The position numbers and the translations under genes are program-made. From the NCBI GenBank assembly GCA_000018565.1, contig CP000875.1, forward strand, positions 945,199 to 1,009,198: a DNA stretch of 64,000 bases, written 5' to 3'. Under the pieces are notes generated by a model, which saw only the letters and a list, made by a program, of their open reading frames with translations, made no database searches and was not told where the DNA came from. This document shows, piece by piece, positions 25,817 to 34,666 of the stretch; position 1 is the stretch's first letter, and every line of letters begins with the position of its first letter. This stretch comes from Herpetosiphon aurantiacus DSM 785. Lineage in GTDB: Bacteria > Chloroflexota > Chloroflexia > Chloroflexales > Herpetosiphonaceae.

Positions 25817-26985
25817 ATTATTGGTATGGTAACGCCGTCGAGGACGATATTCCAGTTTTAGCGCCATTGTTGGGCCAAGCTTTGCATTTCAATATGACCC
25901 GTGAAGCGTTGGTCGAGTGGATGCAGAAGCGTGGGGTTGGCTTATATCGGGCCTTTAAAGTTGATGGGACAATCGCCGCAGGCTTGGGGATTTTGCCGAT
26001 GGGTCAGTGGTTTGGTGGCAAAGCCCAGCCAACCGCTGGGATTACGGTGGTTGGGGTTGGCCCCGAATGGCGTGGGCGCAAAGTTGGCGGCCTGATGATG
26101 GAAGCCATGTTGCGTGAGCAATACGAGCAAGATGTGGCGATTTCAACGCTCTATCCAGCTACAACTCAATTTTATCGCACGCTTGGCTACGAGCGGGCTG
26201 GCAGTCGCATCTTGTATCAATTGAACCCTAGTTTGATCAAGCCCAAGCGTGATCATGGTGTGACACTGCGGCAAGTGCTCGAAACTGATTATGCGCCGTT
26301 TGCCGCGATTTACGATCCTTGGGCGGCGAGCCAAGCTGGGGTACTCGAACGCTCGCAATTGATGTGGGAACGGGTGATGGTTTCGCCTCGCGCTGAACGT
26401 TTGCGCTACATTTTGAGCGACCAAGCTGGCCAAGCGGTGGGCTATGTGGTCTATGAGCAGGCTGGTCAGTTCGAAGATGTAAAAGTGATCGATTGGGTGG
26501 CAACCACGGGCGCGGCCTTAGATGCACTGCTGGATTTTTGGGCTGGTCATCGCTCATTAGTTAGCAAAATTGTCTTGCCTGGTGCGCCGATCGACCCATT
26601 GCTGTTTCGCTATCATGAACAAGGTATTGAATATAACTGGCATTTAGATTGGATGCTGCGGATTATCAATGCGCCGCTTGCCATCCAACGCCGTGGTTTC
26701 CCGCGCTGGCTGAATTGCGAAATTGCCCTCGATTTAATTGACCCACGCTTGGATTGGAACCATGGCCGTTGGGTGTTGCAACTCCGTGATGGGGTTGGCA
26801 GATTAGAGCGTGGCGGCAATGGCGCAGTTTCGCTGCATGTACGTGATCTGGCAGCCTTGTATAGTGGCTACCTTGCGCCGCACGATTTGCGTTTGGCTGG
26901 CAGTTTGCAGGCCGATGCTGAGCAATTAGGCCTGTTGGCGGCAATTTTTGCTAGCCCACGCCCATGGATGAGCGATATGTTCTAA
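25813..26985 (+). CDS. Eis-like GNAT acetyltransferase with SCP2-type C-terminus
   Basis: 390 aa from the GTG at 25813, with GGAGG six bases upstream and overlap with the preceding stop. Eis-family layout: N-terminal GNAT with VGVGPEWRGRKVGGLMMEAML, the segment ISTLYPATTQFYRTLGYERAG, a second GNAT-like half, and a C-terminal sterol-carrier-like region (about 290-390). Eis enzymes acetylate amines at several positions, including aminoglycosides and histone-like substrates. Coupling with the AAC(6')-like gene makes a two-acetyltransferase pair. Confidence 0.85.
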   Translation: MNYWYGNAVEDDIPVLAPLLGQALHFNMTREALVEWMQKRGVGLYRAFKVDGTIAAGLGILPMGQWFGGKAQPTAGITVVGVGPEWRGRKVGGLMMEAMLREQYEQDVAISTLYPATTQFYRTLGYERAGSRILYQLNPSLIKPKRDHGVTLRQVLETDYAPFAAIYDPWAASQAGVLERSQLMWERVMVSPRAERLRYILSDQAGQAVGYVVYEQAGQFEDVKVIDWVATTGAALDALLDFWAGHRSLVSKIVLPGAPIDPLLFRYHEQGIEYNWHLDWMLRIINAPLAIQRRGFPRWLNCEIALDLIDPRLDWNHGRWVLQLRDGVGRLERGGNGAVSLHVRDLAALYSGYLAPHDLRLAGSLQADAEQLGLLAAIFASPRPWMSDMF

Positions 26986-27023
26986 AAAACAGCAAGGCCA
27001 CTGGAAACTCCAGTGGCCTTGCT
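26985..27023. terminator. Convergent terminator, strong on the minus strand
   Basis: Perfect 15-bp stem AGCAAGGCCACTGGA / TCCAGTGGCCTTGCT with a 3-base loop. The A run at 26985-26989 gives a T run on the minus strand, terminating the metalloprotease gene; it overlaps the stop codon of the plus-strand acetyltransferase. Confidence 0.88.
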
Positions 27024-27060
27024 GCTGTGGTATGTGTGCTAAGGAGTGATAGCGCTGAAC

Positions 27061-28512
27061 TTATTGCATTGGCTCAAATACAAATGATTGACAATCGTTG
27101 TTGGTTGGATTGACTTGCTGCAATTGCACGCCGCTGGCTGCATCGCACCATGGAATATCAACCGCTAACCCACTGTGGCGAGCTGTAATGGTTGAATAGC
27201 CATTGCCAAGATTATTGATGCGCCATTGTTGGTTGGCACCGCCGACCCATTCCCATTGATGGATTTTGGCTCCATCGCTGGTCGAGGCGGCACTTACATC
27301 CATTACCTTGCCGGTGGCGCGTGAGACGAAGCGCACAAAACCATTGTCGGTCGAAATCAATTGCCATTGTTGATTGTAGCCGTTGTGGCAATCCCATTGC
27401 AGAATGACCGTGCCATTAGCGGGGTTGCCACCCTCGGCAACATCGATACACTTGTTGGTTGCTCGGTTGCGCACCCGATAGTAGGTTGCGCCAGGTGCTT
27501 GCTTCAACAAGAACTTATTGTTGGCCGAGTTCCATTTGGTTGCCAAGTAGCTGCCTGCTGGCGGATTGGTGTGGAAATAATCGTCGTGGTTACAATCGAA
27601 GCGGCCATATTGGCTGGCACCACAGCGATTTTGCATTGGTGGCGTGCCTGGGCCGTCAACGTAGCACATAATATCTTCATCATCGATACAGTGACCATAG
27701 GCGGTGCTATTGGGAGCCGAGCGTTGGACTGCACCCATCGTGTGCATATGTTCGTGAGCAGCGGTTGCGCCGTTCCAGCAGCCGTTATCCATACGTGCAA
27801 AGCCAGGGCCGAAGTTATTGGCGTTATTTTGGTCGGGGCGATCATCGAGCATGTAGAAGGCTACGCCACACAAAATGTTGTTATCGACGAAGGTCAAATA
27901 TTTGCGGTCGGCGCGATTGTGGCCGAGGGCTTTCAAAGCATTGGCAGTTTTGTCGATTGAATCGTCGCCATCGGCTGGCACGACCACATTCATCACGTAA
28001 ATTTCACAATTGTTGGTGACGAAGTTGACCGCGCGGAAGCCGCCAGTTTCTTGGGCACTAGTTTGATAGATCCGATCCATATCCGATGACCATTGGCGAA
28101 TCGAACCAACAAATTGGTTGAAACGATCAGGTCGGTCGGAAGCCCGCACATACATCACTTGGGTGCGGTTACCAGCGTGGCCATCGCCGTTACAGACGAT
28201 CATTGGGTTGATTGCGGCCTTTTCGAGCGGCAAGGTTTCGTCTTTAACCGATTTGCCTTTGGCGATTGGGTCGGGGCCGTGGCTACAGAAGATTTGGTCG
28301 CCAACTTTAACTTCATACATGCCAGCACACGGACCAGTTTTCGCTGGAGTCAAGCCATCGTAGATCATGCCGCGTTCGGGGTCGTTGACGGGCAGGGTAT
28401 CGTCAGCCTGTTCAACCGCGCCGTCTTTGCGCGATTGAGCTTGGGTTGAGGGAAGAGAACTACCAAAAAGAACAAGTAACGCAAAAATCCACATAAACCG
28501 TGAGGGTTTCAT
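27061..28512 (-). CDS. Secreted metzincin-like metalloprotease with ricin B lectin domain
   Basis: 483 aa with TGGAGGAATTGT before the ATG. Signal peptide MKPSRFMWIFALLVLFGSS ending near AQS. The catalytic region has HEHMHTMGAVQ (HExxH zinc site) and DIMCY, a Met-turn-like segment, followed by the conserved FDCNHDDYFHTNPPAGSYLA block found in secreted actinobacterial relatives. Residues about 345-480 are a ricin-type beta-trefoil with three QxW-type repeats (NQQWQL, NQQWRI and a diverged third). A protease targeted to carbohydrate or cell walls fits a predatory or scavenging life; that is inference. Confidence 0.85.
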   Translation of the reverse strand: MKPSRFMWIFALLVLFGSSLPSTQAQSRKDGAVEQADDTLPVNDPERGMIYDGLTPAKTGPCAGMYEVKVGDQIFCSHGPDPIAKGKSVKDETLPLEKAAINPMIVCNGDGHAGNRTQVMYVRASDRPDRFNQFVGSIRQWSSDMDRIYQTSAQETGGFRAVNFVTNNCEIYVMNVVVPADGDDSIDKTANALKALGHNRADRKYLTFVDNNILCGVAFYMLDDRPDQNNANNFGPGFARMDNGCWNGATAAHEHMHTMGAVQRSAPNSTAYGHCIDDEDIMCYVDGPGTPPMQNRCGASQYGRFDCNHDDYFHTNPPAGSYLATKWNSANNKFLLKQAPGATYYRVRNRATNKCIDVAEGGNPANGTVILQWDCHNGYNQQWQLISTDNGFVRFVSRATGKVMDVSAASTSDGAKIHQWEWVGGANQQWRINNLGNGYSTITARHSGLAVDIPWCDAASGVQLQQVNPTNNDCQSFVFEPMQ

Positions 28513-28903
28513 ACAATTCCTCCATGAACTGTAACTACAAGTCTGGCTAATCTTCGATAATCTCGCCGCTGAGATTCCTAGGTTTTGCGCTTGGCCTCCT
28601 TGCTGAAACTTATTCCAGTGAATAAATTAATATTCCTAACTATTACGCCATAGCCCGCAGCAAAAGTCAATATTTCCTTAATAACATGACTAGAATAAGT
28701 CATAGCGCCATGATTAGGCTAAACTTGTAGCACTATGGGTAGCGGAGATCGGTTGTTGGCCTGAAATGTAACCGCGAAGAGCGCGAAGAACGCCCAGTTT
28801 AGATTGTTCCAATGCCTGAATTGCCGATAGATGTATAAGAACCATCGTATTGACCTTCGAGTTCTTCGTGGTGGAAAACTTAAAAATGCAGGTAAGCTGC
28901 CAC
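28513..28903. other. Intergenic region without a gene
   Basis: No credible coding frame on either strand. It contains the ACGAAG-type repeat ACCGCGAAGAGCGCGAAGAA at 28771-28790 and a partial inverse copy GTTCTTCGTGGTGG at 28861-28874, related to repeats near 31048, 61449 and 62770. Confidence 0.6.
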
Positions 28904-28968
28904 AAACTTGCTGCTTTTTTGCAACACCAGCCACCCACCACCTGCTAGACTGAGGGCGATTCATTGAG
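28904..28968 (+). promoter_or_regulatory. Duplicated 65-bp promoter region, copy 1
   Basis: Matches 30286-30350 with three mismatches. It contains an extended -10 TGCTAGACT (28943-28951) and TTGCAA at 28919-28924, although the 21-bp spacing makes the latter a weak -35. It drives the first two MYLAP genes. Confidence 0.65.
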
Positions 28969-28984
28969 TGGATTGAGTATTACC

Positions 28985-29596
28985 ATGTATCTCGCACCGC
29001 AAACTATCAAACGAACCAATCACTTACTCACGAATCAAAATTTGCTTGGTTGGCTATTACGAAGCTGCATGCATTGGTATGTGCCAGCAAGCCTTGCATT
29101 GATTTGGCTTTTATCGCCCCGCTGGGTGATTGGTAGTCCGCTTCAGTCAATCATTAATCAATCAATTCAGCCATTTAATCGAAATGGTGTGGGGTTTGCT
29201 GATATTCCACTGCTACGCTATGTCCTGATCCTGACATTTGCGATTGGCATTCTTAGTTGGTGTGGTGGATTGTTTGAACGCTCAAGGCTGCTTGGTGGGA
29301 TATTCATCATACTACTTGGAATTAGCTGGTTTATTGCTGAGATAATCATCATTAATGGATCTGCTCCATTAATCTGGTCAGTTAGCTTTGGCGAACTTGA
29401 ACGCTATCGGCTTTTTAGCGAACACATAATCCTGACGGGAATCGTAGCACTAGCCCTCATGATTCCAATTGTGCTAAGTCAATGGTTTGTCCGTCGTCCT
29501 ATCTTCCTTTGGGTTTTTGACTATGGGGCATTATGGATAACCTTGATGGCTCTATGTATGATCAAGTATGGAGCCATAAGTTCTATGTTTTATTGA
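28985..29596 (+). CDS. MYLAP-type four-helix membrane protein 1
   Basis: 203 aa from the ATG at 28985; the start is fixed by the shared MYLAP beginning of all three paralogues. An amphipathic basic stretch is followed by hydrophobic segments at about 27-47, 76-95, 105-125 and 142-165, with a further C-terminal helix. The pattern W-(Y/I)-P-A-(S)-(F/L)-A-L-I-W-L in helix 1 recurs in the third gene. No known domain is recognised. The next gene starts 11 bp after its stop. Confidence 0.65.
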   Translation: MYLAPQTIKRTNHLLTNQNLLGWLLRSCMHWYVPASLALIWLLSPRWVIGSPLQSIINQSIQPFNRNGVGFADIPLLRYVLILTFAIGILSWCGGLFERSRLLGGIFIILLGISWFIAEIIIINGSAPLIWSVSFGELERYRLFSEHIILTGIVALALMIPIVLSQWFVRRPIFLWVFDYGALWITLMALCMIKYGAISSMFY

Positions 29597-29607
29597 GAAA
29601 GATCATC

Positions 29608-30174
29608 ATGTATCTCGCACCGCAGGCGACATTTCGACCTCATCAACGCTGGCATTGGCTAATTCTTGGGTGGTTTATTCCAGCACTGATTGCCTTGCCA
29701 TGGTTGGCTGGCCCATTGTGGATGACTCCTAGCCGAAGTGTTGCCCTTAATCGGCTCTTTGAGTTACCAAGTTTCCATACTCAAGATTTTGCGCCGCTGC
29801 GTATCGTGTTTTTGATTTTTATGGGATTCAATGCATTGCTCTATCTTCGGTTCATCAAGCCGTCGTCAAAGGGTATGGTCGGGTTACTCATTGGGATTGG
29901 AATTACCTACATTGTGTATCAAGGGTGTATGCTTGTCCGAGCAAACTATCAATTCTGGGCTATCTCGATCAATGATCTTGATAAATATAGCATTCGGGTA
30001 GGCCATCTCCTTGCAGGGATAGGAATTGGATGCGTGTTAACCTCTGTCCGTTTAACCGTGACAGGCTTTAGTTGGAAACAAATTCCGAGTATTATCCTTG
30101 GATGGATAGCGAGTACCGTTTGTGGTATAACCCTTTATACGCTTATGTTTGGCGTGATTATCCAAGGCTTTTAA
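29608..30174 (+). CDS. MYLAP-type four-helix membrane protein 2
   Basis: 188 aa from the ATG at 29608; the frame is open from 29533, but the paralogue start MYLAPQ and the short GAGAAAGATCATC leader favour 29608. Helix 1 (LGWFIPALIALPWLAGPLW) matches the third gene (LGWYLPASFALIWLSGPLW). A conserved INDLDKYSIRVGHLLAGI matches ELDFDELGAYNVRFGYVLAS in gene 3, so a soluble turn before helix 4 is a family feature. Unknown function. Confidence 0.65.
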   Translation: MYLAPQATFRPHQRWHWLILGWFIPALIALPWLAGPLWMTPSRSVALNRLFELPSFHTQDFAPLRIVFLIFMGFNALLYLRFIKPSSKGMVGLLIGIGITYIVYQGCMLVRANYQFWAISINDLDKYSIRVGHLLAGIGIGCVLTSVRLTVTGFSWKQIPSIILGWIASTVCGITLYTLMFGVIIQGF

Positions 30175-30210
30175 GATTGTTTAGCTGGCCTAAACTCCAT
30201 ATACTTCACC

Positions 30211-30255
30211 CCAAACCTCGTCAATGCAAGCAGCTTTGACGAGGTTTGGCTTTTT
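30211..30255 (+). terminator. Rho-independent terminator after MYLAP gene 2
   Basis: Stem CCAAACCTCGTCAA / TTTGACGAGGTTTGG with a T run (CTTTTT). Confidence 0.85.
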
Positions 30256-30285
30256 AATAAGCATAATTTGTACTTAACCTGCTCC

Positions 30286-30350
30286 AAACTTGCTACTTTT
30301 TTGCAACACTAGCCACCCACCACCTGCTAGACTGAGGGCGATTCATAGAG
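30286..30350 (+). promoter_or_regulatory. Duplicated 65-bp promoter region, copy 2
   Basis: Near-identical to 28904-28968. Extended -10 TGCTAGACT at 30325-30333, and then AGGAGG before the ATG of MYLAP gene 3, a better ribosome-binding site than in copy 1. Confidence 0.65.
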
Positions 30351-30363
30351 TAGGAGGATTACC

Positions 30364-30939
30364 ATGTATCTCGCGCCTGCTGCCGATACCCCAAGCACAC
30401 TGTCGTGGTGGCAACGTTTCATTCTCGGCTGGTATTTGCCCGCGAGCTTTGCATTGATCTGGCTGAGTGGGCCATTGTGGCGTGGCAAAAAATCAACAAA
30501 TGAGTGGCTTTACGCCGTTTCCAATCGCCAAATTTCTATTAGTGGGCGTTATGATCTTTTGCACCAACTCTTTTTTGCTGGACTATTCATCTATCTTGGC
30601 TACTTGCTCCTGCATCGGCCCCAAAAGCATGCACTCCTGTTTAGTTTGACCGTAGCAAGCTTGATTGGTGGTTATCTTGCGCATAAAGCCTTGATAGGCA
30701 GCCCACTTCGGGTTGGCATGATTATTTGGGAACTCGATTTTGATGAATTGGGTGCGTATAATGTGCGTTTTGGCTATGTTCTAGCAAGTAGTGTGGTTAG
30801 TTGTAGCGTAGTTGCTTTTCAAAGCTATCTTTATCCAGCTTTGGCAAGCAATTGGCTAAATGTAACCCTTACATGGTTTCGGGTTTTGATTACCTTGATT
30901 GCATTCTATAGCATCTATGCAGGCTCTTATTATGTCTGA
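30364..30939 (+). CDS. MYLAP-type four-helix membrane protein 3
   Basis: 191 aa from ATG with AGGAGGATTACC upstream. Same layout as its two neighbours: MYLAP, a Trp-rich first helix, a long extracytoplasmic loop with acidic and basic residues, then three helices. It has its own copy of the promoter and therefore its own transcript. Tandem triplication with promoter duplication implies dosage or functional divergence; function is unknown. Confidence 0.65.
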   Translation: MYLAPAADTPSTLSWWQRFILGWYLPASFALIWLSGPLWRGKKSTNEWLYAVSNRQISISGRYDLLHQLFFAGLFIYLGYLLLHRPQKHALLFSLTVASLIGGYLAHKALIGSPLRVGMIIWELDFDELGAYNVRFGYVLASSVVSCSVVAFQSYLYPALASNWLNVTLTWFRVLITLIAFYSIYAGSYYV

Positions 30940-30978
30940 TGGCTATGGCAAGCTGACGCAGAGGGATTTGAGGGGTCA

Positions 30979-31047
30979 GGATTCAGGGATCAGAGGTCAG
31001 GGGCCAGCTTGAAAATATCATCTTTCTGACCTCTGATCCCTGAATCC
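30979..31047. terminator. Convergent hairpin with 22-bp perfect arms
   Basis: Left arm 30979-31000 and right arm 31026-31047 are exact inverse copies (core ATTCAGGGATCAGAGGTCAG), separated by 25 bases. It lies between convergent genes; no T run on either side. Confidence 0.65.
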
Positions 31048-31076
31048 CTTCGTGTTCTTCGTGGATCAAAACGGTG

Positions 31077-33485
31077 TTAGCGTTCAATTCGGGGCAGATA
31101 GGCGCGGAAGAGGTCTGGGCCAGCCACAATCGGGCCGCGCTCGTTGCCGTTGGCATCGCGGAACCAAACGTAGACCCGCCGCGCGGTGATTGGATTCCAC
31201 TGCCATTGACGTTCGATGCTGAACTGCTCCCATTGCTTGAAGCTAGGGCTGGGGTAGGCACTCAAGGCCATTGCCAACGGTTGATTAGCATCGGTTGCCG
31301 AAAGCACCAAGGTTGCACCCAAATCATTAATATCGCGAATATTGACGCTGGCTTGGGGCGGATGATCGATGCTGATTGTTTGGCTGAGCGTGGTGGTATT
31401 GCCCATGCGATCAGTTAGCCGCACGCTGATGGTGTAGCTACCTTCAACGTTAGGTAACGTCCAGCGATAGGCGCGATAATAGGTCATCGGTGCAGCGTAA
31501 ATGCCGTTGATGCCAAGCTGAGCTTTGATTACGCCACCACCATTATCGAGCGCTGGAGTTAAGATCAGTAGATCGTGTTGATCGGTGCTGGTGCTGCTGG
31601 CCGCGAGGGCTTGTTCGCTGGTGGCCAGCCGATAAATTTCATCAGCAGCTAATTGGCGTTTGTAGCTCAGCAATTCGTCAATTGCCACATTGCTGATGCC
31701 AGCGCCAATTGTCCAGCGGCCTACATTTAAATCTTCGCCAACTTCGCTGGGCAAGCTGACTTTGCTCGCCTCATTGACCAACATCCCATTGATCAACAAA
31801 CGCTTATTGCCAGTCGTTTGATCCCAACTAATTGCGAAGTGATGCCAACCTGCGTTGAGTGTATCGGGCACGCTCAAACTATGCTCTTGACCTGCTTGAT
31901 CGACCGTCCAAAATGTCCAGATCGCTTGCTCAGTTTGTTCGTGGCGTAGCGCCAAGGTGTTGCGATAGATTTTATCGGGATCAACTGGGTTTTGCGAGGC
32001 GGCCAGCAAATAATGGCGGCCTGTACGTGAGCTAGGCCATGTTTTGGGTACATTCACCCATAATGCCAACGTACCTTGATTGAGGGTAAGCGTTGGGCTA
32101 GCTGGATAGGTCAATGCGCCATCGCCCACCTTGACTGCCTGACCAAACTTACCACTGCTATAGCTAAGTTGATCGCTAGCGGCCATTGGGCCAACCGCTG
32201 GTAAGGGGTTGTTTTCGAAATGAGCGACCAAGGCCAAATCTTCAGCTGGATTAATCGTCAACAAGGCGCTGGGTGGCGTGGTATCGGTCGGGGCTGGGCC
32301 ATCAGGTCGGCTCCAAGGCACGCTATCATTCCAAAGCCAAACACTGGCTTCGCATTTGACATAATTGGTGCATGGATCAGCGCCAGGGCCATACCAACCA
32401 TAGGGATCAACTTGATTGCCATTGTGTCGAACTTCGAAATGCAAGTGAGGAGCGCCCGTGGTAAAACCGGTTGCCCCACTCCAGCCGAGCAATTCGCCGC
32501 GCTCGACCCAACGTGGTTTAGCGGCATCGATAAAGCCCTTGAAGCTTGGGGCAAAATCATCAAGATGCCAATAGACCGTTTCATAGCCAGCGGCCTCGCC
32601 AGCATGTTGAATCAGCACGCCCAAGCCGCGGGTTGTGCGAGCATAGGCCCAGCCAGGCGCGGCGGCTACAATCGGCGTACCATAGGGCAAATCAGGAAAA
32701 TAATAATCATGGCCATCGTGGCTATTGTAGGAAAGCCCACTTTTGCCTTGATAATTGATCATCACGTCGTTGCCATCGCCGCCGCTATCGACCATGGGAT
32801 AGGTATGATCAAAATGTGATGAATGCACCATACGAGCACCCTGCTCCCATGGAATGCTCAAAAAGCCTGTGCTAACTGGCGGCGTGCTGGGAGCGACAAC
32901 TGGCTCGTTTTGAAATAGATCGTGGTAAACCTTGCTATAGCGGGCGACTAATTGCTGCCATGTCGCTTGATCGCGCTCGAACGCTAAAAAACGCTTAACC
33001 GTCAGCGCATGCGGATCATCATTGGGATTGAGTTTTTGTTGCGTGCCATCGCTGAAATTCAGTACCAACGCACTATCATAGGGGCCAAGCCCAACCCGAA
33101 TCTCCTTCGCGGCCCAATCGATTTGGCTCAAAAAGCCTTTGGGGCCAGCTAAAAATGGCTGTTCGGTGGCGGTGGTTGGCAAGGTTGGGTTGCTAATCAG
33201 TTGCGAGGTGGTTTCCAACAAGGCCAATACAATTCGCGCCTCGATATTGTAATAGGCCGCCATGCCCTCGATGATCTGGCTGGCTGGCTGACCATCGATA
33301 TCAAGCTTGGCAAGGCTGCTGTTTTGGCGTTGCAAAAAGCCTTGCACCCCACCATCAAGCGATGATAGCCCATGCGTGGGCTGTTGGCTGGGTTGCGGTT
33401 GTTGCGGGCTGGCGTGCACCACGAAGGGCAGCGTTGCGCCGCCAAGCATCATTATTAATAAGCCAAGGATCAAAGAACGCTGCAT
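31077..33485 (-). CDS. Secreted M23 peptidase with LamG-like domain
   Basis: 802 aa from the ATG at 33485 (MQRSLILGLLIMML, a signal peptide); an in-frame ATG at 33506 would add seven residues. Residues about 230-385 hold the M23 lysostaphin-type peptidase: HDYYFPDLPYGTPIVAAAPGWA, and HLHFEVRH with the metal and catalytic histidines. A LamG/concanavalin-like domain spans about 405-600, followed by beta-sandwich, Fn3-like segments. It should cleave cell-wall peptide bonds outside the cell. The first about 200 residues are helical and unrecognised. Confidence 0.87.
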   Translation of the reverse strand: MQRSLILGLLIMMLGGATLPFVVHASPQQPQPSQQPTHGLSSLDGGVQGFLQRQNSSLAKLDIDGQPASQIIEGMAAYYNIEARIVLALLETTSQLISNPTLPTTATEQPFLAGPKGFLSQIDWAAKEIRVGLGPYDSALVLNFSDGTQQKLNPNDDPHALTVKRFLAFERDQATWQQLVARYSKVYHDLFQNEPVVAPSTPPVSTGFLSIPWEQGARMVHSSHFDHTYPMVDSGGDGNDVMINYQGKSGLSYNSHDGHDYYFPDLPYGTPIVAAAPGWAYARTTRGLGVLIQHAGEAAGYETVYWHLDDFAPSFKGFIDAAKPRWVERGELLGWSGATGFTTGAPHLHFEVRHNGNQVDPYGWYGPGADPCTNYVKCEASVWLWNDSVPWSRPDGPAPTDTTPPSALLTINPAEDLALVAHFENNPLPAVGPMAASDQLSYSSGKFGQAVKVGDGALTYPASPTLTLNQGTLALWVNVPKTWPSSRTGRHYLLAASQNPVDPDKIYRNTLALRHEQTEQAIWTFWTVDQAGQEHSLSVPDTLNAGWHHFAISWDQTTGNKRLLINGMLVNEASKVSLPSEVGEDLNVGRWTIGAGISNVAIDELLSYKRQLAADEIYRLATSEQALAASSTSTDQHDLLILTPALDNGGGVIKAQLGINGIYAAPMTYYRAYRWTLPNVEGSYTISVRLTDRMGNTTTLSQTISIDHPPQASVNIRDINDLGATLVLSATDANQPLAMALSAYPSPSFKQWEQFSIERQWQWNPITARRVYVWFRDANGNERGPIVAGPDLFRAYLPRIER

Positions 33486-33596
33486 AGTTAATTCCAAAAC
33501 TCTCATCTACATCGTTTGCCAGCCGTATGGTAGCATGCCCCCCAAGCAGCGTCAATTAAAATTAGCTGATACATTGGTCCTGTTATTCGGTTTGGT

Positions 33597-33626
33597 CCAG
33601 CCCACCATGTGGTTTTGGTGGGCTGG
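33597..33626 (-). terminator. Hairpin ending the enediyne operon
   Basis: 11-bp stem CCAGCCCACCA / TGGTGGGCTGG just after the last gene of the operon on the minus strand. There is no T run, so termination is probable, not certain. Confidence 0.55.
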
Positions 33627-33634
33627 CCTGCTGC

Positions 33635-34222
33635 TTAAACCGCTGGCTTTTGATGCCAAGCACAGCTACAGGTTGGGGTAGTTTTTTCGCCAATTGGTGG
33701 CAACACATGGTAGAACATGGCGACCATCATCGGCAAAAACACCACGATGTTGTAGAACAGGTGTAGCTCCATGCGGGCATAGAACAGTTGCAAAATGCTG
33801 GTGCGGGTTGGTGAGCCAAAGAAGGTTGTGCCTAGCAAGGCCTGCAACAGCAATAGGAAATGTTCAAAGTGATGCCAAACTTGCAATCCTAAGGCGATAT
33901 TCCACCAAATGCGTGAGCGCCCTTGGAAGGCTGGCCGCAGCACAATCAAGCCCACCAGCATCACAATCGCATAGCTGTAATGCAGCCATTCCGAGCTAAT
34001 TAGCCATGGAAAGAACATTCCAAGTACGCCATTGGCTTCGGAAAGCTTCCAATTCAGCGAATAGACTTGGAAGGCTTGGCTGAGATGTTCGGCCCAGTGA
34101 GCGGCCACAATCACCAAAAAAGCGTAGCTAGCGCGTTTATGCCAACGTCCGTTGAGCAATTCCATCAGGCGGCTGAAACTGAAATTCCCGCGATTGCTGG
34201 TCATGGTTGTTGGTTGATGCAT
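33635..34222 (-). CDS. Histidine-rich membrane protein, last gene of the enediyne operon
   Basis: 195 aa with AGGAGGAAGATCGC before the ATG, 15 bp after the thioesterase stop. Five probable helices. Histidines cluster with acidic residues at helix edges: AHWAEHLSQ, SSEWLHYSY, VWHHFEHFLL, RMELHLFYN and FYHVLPP. Two Hx2EH-like motifs and an HLFYN motif could bind iron or heme, as in membrane desaturases and hydroxylases, but the standard desaturase pattern is absent. I know no named family. Position suggests it acts on, or moves, the polyene product; this is inference. Confidence 0.6.
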   Translation of the reverse strand: MHQPTTMTSNRGNFSFSRLMELLNGRWHKRASYAFLVIVAAHWAEHLSQAFQVYSLNWKLSEANGVLGMFFPWLISSEWLHYSYAIVMLVGLIVLRPAFQGRSRIWWNIALGLQVWHHFEHFLLLLQALLGTTFFGSPTRTSILQLFYARMELHLFYNIVVFLPMMVAMFYHVLPPIGEKTTPTCSCAWHQKPAV

Positions 34223-34237
34223 GCGATCTTCCTCCTT

Positions 34238-34663
34238 TTATTGATAATATCGTTGCAGTGCCGCGCGTAAGGCTGCTGGAAATGGCTCAGGCTGGAGTTC
34301 ATTGCCTGCCCGTCGCATACAGGCAATGCCCTGTTCACCTTGCGCCACCAGCGTGCGGCTATCAGCGTTTTGGCGAAAATAACGAAAGCTCATCAAGGCA
34401 CGATTTTGCAGTAGCTCCTTGAGTCGCATTTCGATCACCACATCATCAAAGGCAAACAGCTCAGAGTGATATTCGCAACTGACCGAAGTCGTAACTAGGG
34501 CTAAATCATGGGCAAGGGCTTGTACAAGTTCAGGCGTATGATCGCGCAGAAACATTTCGCGACAACGCCCTTGCCATAACACATAGTTGGCGTAATAAAC
34601 ATTACCAACCAAATTGGTTTCTTCAAATCCAACGATATGCCGGTATTCATAGGCCTCGTGCAT
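34238..34663 (-). CDS. Enediyne-type thioesterase (TebC/SgcE10/CalE7 family)
   Basis: 141 aa hot-dog-fold thioesterase. GGAG in the end of the PKS gene serves as its ribosome-binding site; its ATG starts 4 bp after the PKS stop. The N-terminal block RHIVGFEETNLVGNVYYANY and WQGRCREMFL are diagnostic of enediyne thioesterases rather than YbgC-like enzymes. Known members release the ACP-bound beta-keto polyene from PksE; with PksE alone they yield a C15 heptaene. Together with the PKS this is the chemical core of the cassette. Confidence 0.92.
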   Translation of the reverse strand: MHEAYEYRHIVGFEETNLVGNVYYANYVLWQGRCREMFLRDHTPELVQALAHDLALVTTSVSCEYHSELFAFDDVVIEMRLKELLQNRALMSFRYFRQNADSRTLVAQGEQGIACMRRAGNELQPEPFPAALRAALQRYYQ

Positions 34664-34666
34664 GGC

